From Burkholderiales bacterium (lineage in GTDB: Bacteria > Pseudomonadota > Gammaproteobacteria > Burkholderiales > WYBJ01), in the NCBI GenBank assembly GCA_022841915.1, contig JALHQN010000002.1, positions 62,001 through 126,000 on the forward strand: 64,000 nucleotides of DNA, read 5' to 3'. A program made the translations under genes and the position numbers. The notes under the pieces were generated by a model. It was given only the letters and a program-made list of their open reading frames with translations, was not told where the DNA came from and made no database searches. Shown here piece by piece: positions 1 to 8,797 of the stretch (its first letter is position 1; each line of letters opens with the position of its first letter).

Positions 1-48
1 CGCCGGGTGGAATCGAGCCAGAGGATCAGCGGCGGCCAAGGCAGTCAT
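1..48 (-). CDS. possible 5' end of a protein running off the left edge
   Basis: An ATG on the minus strand at 46-48 opens a frame that stays open for 16 codons to the window edge (MTALAAADPLARFHPA). The LxxFHPA ending recalls the N-terminus of Lhr-type DEAD/DEAH helicases, but 16 residues cannot prove this. No clear ribosome-binding site precedes it. It would follow the DUF1840 gene on the same strand after a 96-bp gap. Confidence 0.25.
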   Translation of the reverse strand, partial: MTALAAADPLARFHPA

Positions 49-144
49 TGCGCGGCAGGGGAGGCGATCGATCGAGAACCTCGGCGGGTGCGGCGGGCGG
101 GGCCCAGCCTCGACGTGCGTGCAGGCATCCCTGGCGATCGATCG

Positions 145-489
145 CTACAGCATCCCGGTCTTGGCGGAGCGCCAGGTGACATCGGCCTTCTCCGCCGCCG
201 CAGCTTCGAGCAGCCCGATCAAGGGCACAGCGCGTTGGCGCAGCGTTACGAACGGCGTCGCGGGCTCTCCTTCCTCACCCTCGTCGTTGGTGCTCGGCGG
301 ATTACCGGCAGGTCGGGCACCGACGATGGCCACGGCCTGCTTGAGGCGCTCCAAGGCGAGAGGCGTGTCGGGGCCGAGCAGGGCGCCGGGCACGACGCCC
401 GTTTGCCCCATGTACTTCAGCAATTCGACAGCAACGTCGCCGAACATGGTGATATCCGCCGATACCTTCGTACTAAACGTCACCAGCAT
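145..489 (-). CDS. DUF1840 domain protein
   Basis: This 114-residue protein of unknown function matches DUF1840, a small family seen mainly in betaproteobacteria. The family pattern is visible in the N-terminal MLVTFSTKVSADITMFGDVA stretch, the LLKYMGQ helix and the C-terminal LRQRAVPLIGLLEAAAAEKADVTW segment, with an acidic linker near residues 68-73. The start is supported by an AGGAGA site just upstream. It is transcribed away from the neighbouring Bug gene. No biochemical role is known to me. Confidence 0.8.
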   Translation of the reverse strand: MLVTFSTKVSADITMFGDVAVELLKYMGQTGVVPGALLGPDTPLALERLKQAVAIVGARPAGNPPSTNDEGEEGEPATPFVTLRQRAVPLIGLLEAAAAEKADVTWRSAKTGML

Positions 490-696
490 GGGTCAGGTCT
501 CCTGTGTTTTGATTTTTCGGCGCGGGCAGCGCGCACTCCGCGGAGCCAGAGGCCTTTTTTAACAGACCCGCTCCCGCCGGGCTCGTTCCCTGGCCCCACC
601 GAGTATTCGCCGCATCTCGCCTCATGCCAGCAGCCCGCTTGCTGCAGCGCCGCACCGCTGATAGGCTCGAGCAGAATGCCAACCCTGGAGCCCGAC

Positions 697-1668
697 ATGG
701 CGAATTGCTGCTCGCGCGCAAGCCTCGTATGCCTCACCCTCATCGCGATGGGCGGCCTGGCCCACGCGCAGACCTACCCTGCCAAGGCAGTGCGCCTGAT
801 CGTACCCTTTCCCCCAGGGGGCGGCACCGACTACACCGCCCGCCTGATCGGCAACAAGCTAAGCGAATTGTGGAGCCAGCCGGTAGTGATCGAAAACCGG
901 CCGGGCGCCAGCACCACGATCGCCTCCGACATGATCGCCCGGGCCGCGCCCGACGGCTACACGCTGATCATGGGTTCGGTGAACCACACCATCAATCCCA
1001 GTCTCTACGCCAAGCTGCCGTACGACACGATCAAGGATTTCACGCCCGTGACGGTGGCCGTGACCGCAGCCTACATCTTGGTAACGCATCCCTCACTGCC
1101 GGTCAAGACCGTCAAGGAATTGATCGCGCTCGCCAAGGCGCGGCCCGGGCAGATCAACTATTCGTCGAGCGGCAGCAGCGGCCCGCAGCACCTGGCGGGC
1201 GAACTGTTCAAGATGATGGCAGGCATCGACATCGTGCACGTGCCTTACAAGGGGGGCGGTCCGGCCGTCATCGCGCTGCTGGGCGGACACGTCTCCCTGC
1301 AATTCGCCACGCCCGTATCGGGCCTGCCGCACATCAAGACCGGGCGCCTGCGTCCGATTGCAGTGACCAGCCTCACGCGCTCGCCCGCCGTACCCGACCT
1401 GCCCACGATCGCCGAGGCGGCACTCCCCGGCTACGAAGCCGTCACGTGGTGGGGCATCCTCGCCCCCGCAAAGACACCGCGCGACATCGTCAACAAGATC
1501 CACGCGGATGTGGTGCGCGTGCTCGACATGCCCGATACCAAGGCCAAGCTCGCCGCCGAGGGCGTGAACGGCTCGGGCAGTTCACCGGAACAGTTCGCTA
1601 AGATGATCCAGGAGGACATCGTGAAGATGGCGAAGATCGTCAAGGCAGCCAACGTCAAGCTCGACTGA
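697..1668 (+). CDS. Bug/TctC-family periplasmic solute receptor 1
   Basis: This is a 323-residue extracytoplasmic solute-binding protein of the tripartite tricarboxylate (Bug) family. Such proteins capture small carboxylates or related solutes in the periplasm. Residues 1-25 form a signal peptide ending AHA-Q. Family hallmarks follow in order: PFPPGGGTDYTAR near residue 40, ENRPGA, APDGYTL, and VPYKGGGPA near residue 185. The start at 697 is preferred over the in-frame ATG at 676 because GGAG lies at 686-689. The amidase starts 31 bp downstream on the same strand, suggesting an operon in which the receptor delivers the amidase substrate. No TctA or TctB membrane subunit is nearby. The ligand cannot be told from sequence. 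Confidence 0.9.
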   Translation: MANCCSRASLVCLTLIAMGGLAHAQTYPAKAVRLIVPFPPGGGTDYTARLIGNKLSELWSQPVVIENRPGASTTIASDMIARAAPDGYTLIMGSVNHTINPSLYAKLPYDTIKDFTPVTVAVTAAYILVTHPSLPVKTVKELIALAKARPGQINYSSSGSSGPQHLAGELFKMMAGIDIVHVPYKGGGPAVIALLGGHVSLQFATPVSGLPHIKTGRLRPIAVTSLTRSPAVPDLPTIAEAALPGYEAVTWWGILAPAKTPRDIVNKIHADVVRVLDMPDTKAKLAAEGVNGSGSSPEQFAKMIQEDIVKMAKIVKAANVKLD

Positions 1669-1699
1669 GCACAACGGCCGGCCTCGGCGGAGGGCAAGC

Positions 1700-3328
1700 A
1701 TGAGCACGGAACTGGATTTCATCACCATCGCGCAGGCGGCTCGGCTCATCGCGGCGCGCGAGTTGTCGCCCGTCGAACTGCTGGAGGCCAAGCTCGCGCG
1801 CATCGGCGCTTGCGACGGCCAGGTCAACGCCTTCATCACTCTCACGGCCGAGCATGCGCTGCGCCAGGCCAAAACGGCGCAGGCCGACATCGCGGCGGGC
1901 AAGCATCGCGGACCGCTGCACGGCATTCCCTTCGGGCTCAAGGACATCTATGCCACGGCCGGCATCCTGACGTCGGGCCATTCCCGCTCGGCGATGAACA
2001 ACATTCCGAGCGAGGACGCCGCAGTCACCGCGAAGCTCTACGCCGCCGGCGGGGTGTTGGTGGGCAAGCTCGCCACCTGCGAGTTCGCCCACGGCGGCCC
2101 GAGCTTCGACGCGCCTTGGCCGCCCGCCCGCAATCCCTGGAACACGGCCCACTTCACGGGCGGGTCGAGCACGGGCGCTGGCGCAGCGGTCGCAGCCGGC
2201 TTCCTGCCCATCGCCATGGGCACCGATACCGGGGGCTCGATACGCAATCCAGCCGCCTGTTGCGGTACCGTCGGCCTCAAGCCGACTTACGGCCTGGTCA
2301 GCCGCTACGGCGTCATCCCGAATTCCTGGACCTTCGATCATTGCGGCCCGCTTGCCTGGACCGTGGAGGACTGCGCCATCGTGCTCGACGCCATCGCCGG
2401 CTTCGACGAGCGCGATTCAGGCAGTGCGCGCTGCGAAGTGCCCGACTACCGAGCTGCGCTGGGCGAAGACATCCGGGGCCTGCGCATCGGCGTGATCCGT
2501 CACTTCTGGGAAGAAGATCTGAAAGTCGCCCCCGAAGTCGCCCAAGCCATGGAGCGTGCCATCGAGCTGTTGCGCAATCTGGGGGCGACCCTCGAAGACG
2601 CACGCATGGCACCGCTGCAGGACTACCTCGATGTCAAGATGACGATCGCGGAGACCGAAATCTTCTGCGTGCATCAGCGCCAGATCACCGAGCGCCCGGA
2701 CGAGTTCGGCCTGCAGTTCCTGGCTCAGACCTTGGCCGGCTGTCTGTTCGACGGGTCGGACTACGTCCAGGCGCAACGCGCGCGGCGTCGGCTGCTCGCA
2801 CGGATGACACCCCTGTACGAGAAGTACGACGTGCTGCTGACGGTGAGTTCGGCGCCCGCGCCCCGCTTCGACAAGCAATCGATCCTGCGCTCGTGGCTCG
2901 GCCCCAATATCCACACGGCATTCAGCGTGACGGGCGGCCCGAGCATCGTCGTCTGCAACGGGTTTGCCGCAAGCGGGCTGCCGCTGGCGATGCAGATCGC
3001 GGGGCGGCCGTTCGACGATGCGAAGGTGCTGCGTGTGGCGCATGCCTATGAGCAAGCGGCGCAATGGCGGGGCCGACGCCCCTCGCTGCAGCCTGGCGCC
3101 GCGCCCGCCGCGGTCACGCCGCCGCCGGCGCTGTCGGGCGCGGTCATCGACGCATCGGTCAGAGCGGAGGTCGCGATGCGCGCGCGCCGCGCCGGACTGA
3201 AGCTCGACGACATGCAACTCGCGCTGCTGAGCGAAGTCGCGCCGCATGCGTTCAAGATGGCCGAACGGATCCGGCGGGACTTCGATCGTTCCGAGGAGCC
3301 AGCGAGCAGCTTCAGATTCCCCGACTGA
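1700..3328 (+). CDS. amidase-signature hydrolase with C-terminal GatC/AtzG-like tail (copy 1)
   Basis: This 542-residue cytoplasmic amidase-signature enzyme should hydrolyse a C-N bond in an amide or urea-like substrate. The Ser-cisSer-Lys triad can be placed at K81 (GIPFGLKD), S156 (TGGSSTGAG) and S180 (GTDTGGSIR). The core ends near residue 465. A linker rich in Ala and Pro follows, then a helical tail of about 55 residues (AGLKLDDMQLALL... EEPASSFRFP) that resembles free-standing GatC/AtzG-like subunits. A paralogue with the same layout lies at 24979-26649. It follows a Bug receptor by 31 bp. GatA itself is unlikely because no GatB is present. The substrate is unknown. Confidence 0.85.
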   Translation: MSTELDFITIAQAARLIAARELSPVELLEAKLARIGACDGQVNAFITLTAEHALRQAKTAQADIAAGKHRGPLHGIPFGLKDIYATAGILTSGHSRSAMNNIPSEDAAVTAKLYAAGGVLVGKLATCEFAHGGPSFDAPWPPARNPWNTAHFTGGSSTGAGAAVAAGFLPIAMGTDTGGSIRNPAACCGTVGLKPTYGLVSRYGVIPNSWTFDHCGPLAWTVEDCAIVLDAIAGFDERDSGSARCEVPDYRAALGEDIRGLRIGVIRHFWEEDLKVAPEVAQAMERAIELLRNLGATLEDARMAPLQDYLDVKMTIAETEIFCVHQRQITERPDEFGLQFLAQTLAGCLFDGSDYVQAQRARRRLLARMTPLYEKYDVLLTVSSAPAPRFDKQSILRSWLGPNIHTAFSVTGGPSIVVCNGFAASGLPLAMQIAGRPFDDAKVLRVAHAYEQAAQWRGRRPSLQPGAAPAAVTPPPALSGAVIDASVRAEVAMRARRAGLKLDDMQLALLSEVAPHAFKMAERIRRDFDRSEEPASSFRFPD

Positions 3329-3370
3329 GAGAGCGAGGCGGCGACAGCACCCCGTCCTCGGAACCCCGAA

Positions 3371-4354
3371 TCAGTACAGCTTGACCTTCAGTTCTTTCAC
3401 CTGCCGCTCCACCTGCTCGTACTCGCGCATCCAGAAGGCCTTGAATTCATCCGGCGTCATCCGGTCGCCGGCTTGACTGCCCTCGGCGGAGAGCTTCTGC
3501 GTCATCGCCGCAGAATGCATGAAGTCGGTGACGACCCGATTCACCGCGGCGATGATCGGCTTGGGCGTGCCGGCGGGTGCCATCAGGCTGTAGCTGTTCG
3601 TGATCTTGAAGTTGGGAAAGCCCTGCTCGGCCACGGTGGGCAGATCGGGCATGGCGGGAATGCGCTTCAAGCTCAAGGCGGCGAGCGGACGGGCCTTGCC
3701 CGACTTGATGGCCGCGCCAGCGGAGAGCAGCAGCCCCGGGTACATGTGGATCTCGCCGCCGAGCAGCGCGAGCAGCGCCTGACCGCCTCCTTTGTAGGGC
3801 ACGTGCACGAACTTCGCGCCCGTATGCCCGCTGAACCATTCCAGGCCGATGTGCGCGACGGTACCTACGCCCGAACTGCCGAAGCTCAACGGCTGCTTCT
3901 GCGAGTGCGCGATGAGTTCCTTGATGTCCTTCGCCGGCAGGCTGGGATGCACGATCAGGATGTAGGGCTGACCGGCCATCAACACCACCGGCTCGAAGGC
4001 TTTGCGCACGTCGAAGTTCACGCGCTTGGTCACGCCGAGCACGCGCAGCGTATCGCTGGCCGAGAAGAAGGTGTACCCGTCGGGCGCCGCTCGCGCGCTG
4101 ATCTCGGTGGCCACCACGGTGCCGCCACCCGGGCGATTGTCGATGATCACCGATTGTCCCCAACGCTCGGTGATGTGCTGTCCGACCGCGCGGTTGATGA
4201 TGTCCATGCCGCCTCCGGGCACGACCGGCAGCACGATGCGAATGGGACGGGTGGGATACCCGGCCGGGGCGTCCTGCGCCCAGGCAGGCGCTTGAGCGCC
4301 CAGGCCCGCCAGCAGCGCGCACCCGGTCAGCGCACGAAGTGTCGTGATTGTCAT
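3371..4354 (-). CDS. Bug/TctC-family periplasmic solute receptor 2
   Basis: This 327-residue secreted Bug receptor has a signal peptide of about 25 residues (MTITTLRALTGCALLAGLGA...AWAQ). Hallmarks are VLPVVPGGGMDIINRAVGQ, DNRPGGGTVVATEI, APDGYTF, VPYKGGGQALLALLGGE and LPTVAEQGFPNF. The start at 4354 is chosen for the GAGGAGG site directly upstream; an in-frame upstream ATG would add 39 residues without a signal peptide. It converges with the upstream amidase and is divergent from the CurA-like reductase, with about 144 bp between starts. The ligand is unknown. Confidence 0.9.
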   Translation of the reverse strand: MTITTLRALTGCALLAGLGAQAPAWAQDAPAGYPTRPIRIVLPVVPGGGMDIINRAVGQHITERWGQSVIIDNRPGGGTVVATEISARAAPDGYTFFSASDTLRVLGVTKRVNFDVRKAFEPVVLMAGQPYILIVHPSLPAKDIKELIAHSQKQPLSFGSSGVGTVAHIGLEWFSGHTGAKFVHVPYKGGGQALLALLGGEIHMYPGLLLSAGAAIKSGKARPLAALSLKRIPAMPDLPTVAEQGFPNFKITNSYSLMAPAGTPKPIIAAVNRVVTDFMHSAAMTQKLSAEGSQAGDRMTPDEFKAFWMREYEQVERQVKELKVKLY

Positions 4355-4498
4355 TGGTCGCTCCTCCTCGACTGATCGAAAGCGCAGGATATTGCCACAA
4401 GCCGGATGCGCTATGATCTTCGGCGCGATACGGGGGAGGTCCAAGGAAGTCGCCAGCGGGTCCGGTCGCAAACATGCTCACTCAAGCACGGAACGTTC

Positions 4499-5500
4499 AT
4501 GTCCATCAACCGACGTCTTCTGCTCGTCGCTCGGCCGAGCGGCATCCCCGGACCCCGCAACTTCGCCGACGATACGGTCCCCGTGCGCGCACCTGCCGCA
4601 GGCGAATGTCTGCTCGAAACGATCTATCTGTCGATCGACCCGGCCATGCGCTCGTGGATGAGCGAGGGCACGGGATACCAGCAAAGCATCCCCCTGGGCG
4701 AGCCCATGCGCGGCGGAGGCGTCGCCCGCGTGCTGCAGAGCCGCGCTGAGGGCTTCACAGCCGGCGACATGGTGCAGGCGAGGCTGGGCTGGCAATCGCA
4801 CCCGACGATCCCGGGACGCTTTCTGCAGAAGCTCGATCTGGCTCAAGGCACGGTCGAAGACTGGATCGGCCCGCTGGGTTTGAGCGCGGTGACCGCCTAT
4901 TTCGGCCTGCGCGATATCGGCGGCATGCGCCCGAACGATCGGGTGCTCGTCTCCGCCGCAGCCGGAGGCGTGGGTCAGATGGCGGTTCAGATTGCGCGCA
5001 TCGAAGGCTGCCGCGTGGTGGGCATCGCCGGTGGCCTCGAGAAATGCGCTTTCGTTGCAGGCCTGGGCGCGGCGGCGGCGATCGACTACAAGGCGCAAAA
5101 CGATTTGTCCGCGGCCATCGGACACGCCTGCCCCGAGGGCATCGATCTGTATTTCGACAACGTCGGCGGACCGACCCTGGATGCGGCACTCGAGCATCTG
5201 CGGCAAGGCGCCCGTGTCGTGCTCTGCGGACGCATATCGCAGACGCATGCCGCGGAAACGTATGGCATACGCAACCTCGGCAAGCTCGCCGCCTCGCGTG
5301 GACGCATGCAAGGCTTCCTGGTCTTCAATTATCACGAACGCTACGACGAGGCTCGCACCTGGCTCGCCGCCCGTCACCGCGACGGCAGCTTGCAGCAACG
5401 CCTGCACGTGCTCGAAGGGCTCGAACAAGCGCCGGTCGGGTTGGGCATGCTGTTTCGGGGCGAGAACACCGGCAAGCTGGTCGTGCGCGTCGCCGACTGA
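4499..5500 (+). CDS. CurA-like NADPH-dependent medium-chain reductase
   Basis: This 333-residue zinc-free medium-chain dehydrogenase/reductase resembles E. coli CurA and plant double-bond reductases, which reduce alpha,beta-unsaturated carbonyls with NADPH. The N-terminal catalytic fold carries the typical LSIDPAMR motif at residues 44-51. The Rossmann nucleotide motif AAAGGVG is at 153-159. No structural or catalytic zinc-cysteine cluster is present. The length is close to the family norm of about 340. The ribosome-binding site is weak. The gene stands between two Bug receptors, so a role in degrading an imported compound is possible but inferred. Confidence 0.85.
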   Translation: MSINRRLLLVARPSGIPGPRNFADDTVPVRAPAAGECLLETIYLSIDPAMRSWMSEGTGYQQSIPLGEPMRGGGVARVLQSRAEGFTAGDMVQARLGWQSHPTIPGRFLQKLDLAQGTVEDWIGPLGLSAVTAYFGLRDIGGMRPNDRVLVSAAAGGVGQMAVQIARIEGCRVVGIAGGLEKCAFVAGLGAAAAIDYKAQNDLSAAIGHACPEGIDLYFDNVGGPTLDAALEHLRQGARVVLCGRISQTHAAETYGIRNLGKLAASRGRMQGFLVFNYHERYDEARTWLAARHRDGSLQQRLHVLEGLEQAPVGLGMLFRGENTGKLVVRVAD

Positions 5501-5617
5501 CGCAGAGGCCATTCGAGTCGCGCAGGCTTATCGCGCAGACTCGCCTGTTCCACACGCTGCAATAGAACCGCCCGTGGGACAATGCATCGACTCGCAACGA
5601 TCGAGGAGGAGAAGAGG

Positions 5618-6598
5618 ATGAAAGCAAAACAAGGGATCGCGCTCGGCGCGACAGCCATAGGCCTGCTCGGCCTCATGCCGGTCGACGAAGCCGGCGCACA
5701 GTCGTATCCCAACCGGCCCGTGAGGATGCTGATCGGCTTCTCGGCCGGCGGCGGCGCGGATACCATCGCACGCTCGGTCGGCCCGCGGCTCGCCGAGACC
5801 CTGGGCCAGCAGGTGGTGATCGAGAATCGTCCGGGCGCCAACGGGCTGATCGCCGCCGAACTCACCGCCAAGGCGGCACCGGACGGCTACACACTGCTGA
5901 TCGCCCCGGGCAACTACGCGTTCGCGCCGGCCATGCACGCCAAGCTGCCCATCGACATGACCACGGCGTTCGCCCCCGTCAGCCTGCTGGCGGAAACGCC
6001 CTTGATCGTCGTCGTTCATCCCTCGCTGCCGGCGAAGAACATCAAGGCACTGATCGCGCTGGCGAAGGCCCAGCCCGGGAAGCTCACTTACGCCTCGGGC
6101 GGGATCGGCGGATCGGCCCACCTCGCGACCGAACTGTTCCGCTCGCTGACGGGCGTCGATCTGATCCACGTGCCCTACAAGGGAACGGGGGCGGTGATCG
6201 CCGACCTGATGGGCGGGCAGGTGCCGCTATGCTTCTGCACCTTGCCCTCGGTGTTCTCTCAGACCAAGAGTGGCCGCCTGCGTGCGCTCGCTGTGACCAC
6301 GACCAAGCGCAGCGCGGCGGCACCCGATGTTCCCACGCTCGCCGAATCCGGTGTGCCGGGTTACGAAATGGGCCAGTGGTACGGATTGCTCGCGCCGGCC
6401 GGCACACCCGCCGCCCTCATCGAGCGCTTGAACGCGGACATCGGCAAGGCGCTGAAACACCCGGAACTGCGCAGCCGCTTTGCGGCCGAAGGCGCGGACG
6501 CGGTGCACAGCACGCCGACGCAGTTCGCGGCCTTCTTCAAGGCGGAAATCGCCAAATGGACCCGCGTAGTGCAGCAGGCAGGCATCAAGAACGAGTGA
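5618..6598 (+). CDS. Bug/TctC-family periplasmic solute receptor 3
   Basis: This is a 326-residue Bug receptor with an N-terminal signal peptide (residues 1-28, ending AGAQ). Hallmarks are LIGFSAGGGADTIARSVG, ENRPGANGLIAAELTAKAAPDGYTLL, VPYKGTGAVIADLMGGQ and LPTLAESGVPGYE-like VPTLAESGVPGYE. The start at 5618 is backed by a strong purine-rich site (GAGGAGGAGAAGAGG); the ATG at 5582 lies before that site. The gene follows the CurA-like reductase on the same strand after 117 bp and converges with receptor 4. Confidence 0.9.
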   Translation: MKAKQGIALGATAIGLLGLMPVDEAGAQSYPNRPVRMLIGFSAGGGADTIARSVGPRLAETLGQQVVIENRPGANGLIAAELTAKAAPDGYTLLIAPGNYAFAPAMHAKLPIDMTTAFAPVSLLAETPLIVVVHPSLPAKNIKALIALAKAQPGKLTYASGGIGGSAHLATELFRSLTGVDLIHVPYKGTGAVIADLMGGQVPLCFCTLPSVFSQTKSGRLRALAVTTTKRSAAAPDVPTLAESGVPGYEMGQWYGLLAPAGTPAALIERLNADIGKALKHPELRSRFAAEGADAVHSTPTQFAAFFKAEIAKWTRVVQQAGIKNE

Positions 6599-6823
6599 CG
6601 CCACTGTCCTGGGTCGAAGATTCGTTGCAGAACGATCGAACTGTGTCGACCGTGTAGACGGGACAAAAGGGTCGAAATCGGCGTCAGCCGAGAAGGAAAC
6701 CGCAGCCAGGTCGGGCGTCGATTCTTGGCGCTTTTGTTCAGCGAATTCCCGACTCAGGACGCTAGGCCGAAAGCGAGCGTCGGGCCCGGCTCGGCCCGAC
6801 CTCCTTCCGACTGCTGCCGGGCG

Positions 6824-7831
6824 CTATTGCAGCTTTATGCCGGCGTCCTTGACAACCTTGCTCCAGCGCTCGACCGAAGTCCTCAGATACTCGGTGAGTT
6901 CCGCCGACGTGCCGCCTAGCGGCACCAGGCCTTGGCTGCGGAAACGCTCCTGGACCTCGGGGAGCTTCACCATGCGATTGAACTCGGCATTGAGCCGATC
7001 GACGATCGCCTTCGGGGTACCCGTCGGCGCATAGACGCCATTGATCGTCGTCACCGTTGCCCCAGGGAAGCCCGACTCGGCCAGCGTCGGCACGTCGGGA
7101 AGCTCGGGCACGCGGTTGGGCGCAGTCACGGCCAGGGTGCGCACTTTGCCGCCCGCGCGCACCATGGGCAGAATCTCTGCGATCGGATTGAAGATCGCCT
7201 GCACCTGCCCGCCGACGAGCGCCGCCAACGCCGGATTGCCGCCCTTGAAGGGAACCAGCAGGAACTGGGTCTTCGTATTGGCCATGAACAGTTCCACGGC
7301 CAGGTGCGTGATGGTCCCCGTGCCCGCATGCGAGAGCGAGATCTGCTTGGGCTTGGCTCGTGCGAGCGAGATCAGTTCGTGGATCGTCTGCACCGGCACC
7401 GTCGGATGAACGGCCGCGACATAGAACGACTGCCCTACCGGAACGACTCCGATGAAGTCCTTCACCGGATCGTAGGGCAGCTTGTAGAGCGGCACCGCCG
7501 TTGCCAGCGATACGCTGTGGAAGAGGAGCGTGTAACCGTCCGGCGTGGCACGCGCCACGAGGCCGGCACCGATCGTGCCTCCGGCACCGGGGCGGTTGTC
7601 GACCACGACCGGCTGCCCGAGCCCCTCGGTATAGCCTTGCGCGACGATGCGCGCGACGATATCCGTGGTACCGCCCGCGGCCAGCGGGACGATCATGCGA
7701 ACGGGCTTGGTCGGATACCGGGCCGCCTGCTCGGCGGCCAGCGCCGGTGTAGCGGCCATTGCCGTCGCCAGAGCGGCCCAACCAAATTTCGTAGCCGTAC
7801 TCAATCCACTGCCATTGCGCAATGCAGGCAT
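6824..7831 (-). CDS. Bug/TctC-family periplasmic solute receptor 4
   Basis: This is a 335-residue Bug receptor with a signal peptide of about 33 residues ending TPALAAE. Hallmarks are VPLAAGGTTDIVARIVAQ, DNRPGAGGTIGAGLVARATPDGYTLL, LPYDPVKDF and VPFKGGNPALAALVGGQ; the usual VPYKGG is replaced by VPFKGG. The start at 7831 has a GGAGGAGG site. The gene converges with receptor 3 (225-bp gap) and is divergent from the CYTH gene. The ligand is unknown. Confidence 0.9.
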   Translation of the reverse strand: MPALRNGSGLSTATKFGWAALATAMAATPALAAEQAARYPTKPVRMIVPLAAGGTTDIVARIVAQGYTEGLGQPVVVDNRPGAGGTIGAGLVARATPDGYTLLFHSVSLATAVPLYKLPYDPVKDFIGVVPVGQSFYVAAVHPTVPVQTIHELISLARAKPKQISLSHAGTGTITHLAVELFMANTKTQFLLVPFKGGNPALAALVGGQVQAIFNPIAEILPMVRAGGKVRTLAVTAPNRVPELPDVPTLAESGFPGATVTTINGVYAPTGTPKAIVDRLNAEFNRMVKLPEVQERFRSQGLVPLGGTSAELTEYLRTSVERWSKVVKDAGIKLQ

Positions 7832-8161
7832 ACCGACCTCCTCCTGATCGAGTTTTGCGCGGACGATTGTAGCCAGATTCCTCGGCGCAAACCAAGGCCA
7901 AGGGGCCGTCCGCTGCGATGCGCACAGCTTACCCGACTTGTCCCGGTCGCAGTGATCCCGAGTGCTCGACGTGCACCCGGCCCGAAGGCGCCATCGCCAA
8001 CCGCGGCATTCGACGTACATGCAGACACTCGTTCCGATAGCCATGCGCGGCCGCATCTGAGCTGCGGCTCGACGCCTCAAACGTCGGGGCGAGGGCATAG
8101 AATCCGTGCAAACGCCGATGCACTCGTTCAAGATGATGCCGGCATTTGCGGGAGAAGCCTC
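7832..8161. other. divergent intergenic region between receptor 4 and the CYTH gene
   Basis: These 330 bp separate two divergent starts and must carry both promoters. I see no convincing coding frame, RNA gene or strong hairpin. The frames that cross it are shadows of the flanking genes. Confidence 0.5.
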
Positions 8162-8626
8162 ATGGGTACGGAGATCGAACGCAAGTTCCTGTTGCAGGGC
8201 GACGCCTGGCGCTCGCTCGCTCCGGGCATACGCTATCGGCAGGGCTATCTGAGCAGCGCGAAGGAGCGCACGGTGCGCATCCGCACAGCGGGAGATGCCG
8301 CCTTCCTGACCATCAAGGGCCTGGCCACGGGGGCGACGCGCGCCGAGTACGAGTACGCGATCCCGCTCGAGGATGGCAACGAGATGCTCGATACCCTGGC
8401 CGAGCAGCCGTTGATCGAGAAAGTGCGCTATACGATCGCGCATGGCAACGCTATCTGGGAGATCGACGAGTTCCTGGGTGAGAACCAGGGTCTCGTCGTG
8501 GCCGAGGTGGAACTGAGCAGCGAAGACCAGCCCTTCGACAGGCCGCAATGGCTGGGCGAAGAAGTCACCGGCGATCCGCGCTACTACAATTCGAGTCTCG
8601 TCGCTCACCCGTACAATCGATGGTGA
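8162..8626 (+). CDS. CYTH-domain (triphosphate tunnel) protein
   Basis: This is a 154-residue single-domain CYTH protein. The diagnostic ExExK motif is at E4, E6 and K8 (EIERKF). Further tunnel-lining charges appear in KERTVRIRTAG, EYEYAIP, LIEKVRYTI, WEIDEF and VVAEVELSSE. Bacterial proteins of this size commonly hydrolyse inorganic triphosphate in a metal-dependent way; adenylate cyclase activity is the alternative. A GGGAGA site lies before the ATG. The gene stands alone, upstream of the J-domain gene by 171 bp. Confidence 0.88.
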   Translation: MGTEIERKFLLQGDAWRSLAPGIRYRQGYLSSAKERTVRIRTAGDAAFLTIKGLATGATRAEYEYAIPLEDGNEMLDTLAEQPLIEKVRYTIAHGNAIWEIDEFLGENQGLVVAEVELSSEDQPFDRPQWLGEEVTGDPRYYNSSLVAHPYNRW

Positions 8627-8797
8627 CAGTCCTCCGAACCGCGCACGGTGCCCGCGAAGAGACGCGGTGAGCATACGCGGTCGACCGGAAGGCGAAGGCA
8701 GCCCGCCCAGGCGACCACACCCGACCAAGGCTTGCACACTCGCCGCCTCGGCGACCCGCTATACTCGCTGATTCGCGCCCTCTTCCCCCTCCCGGTA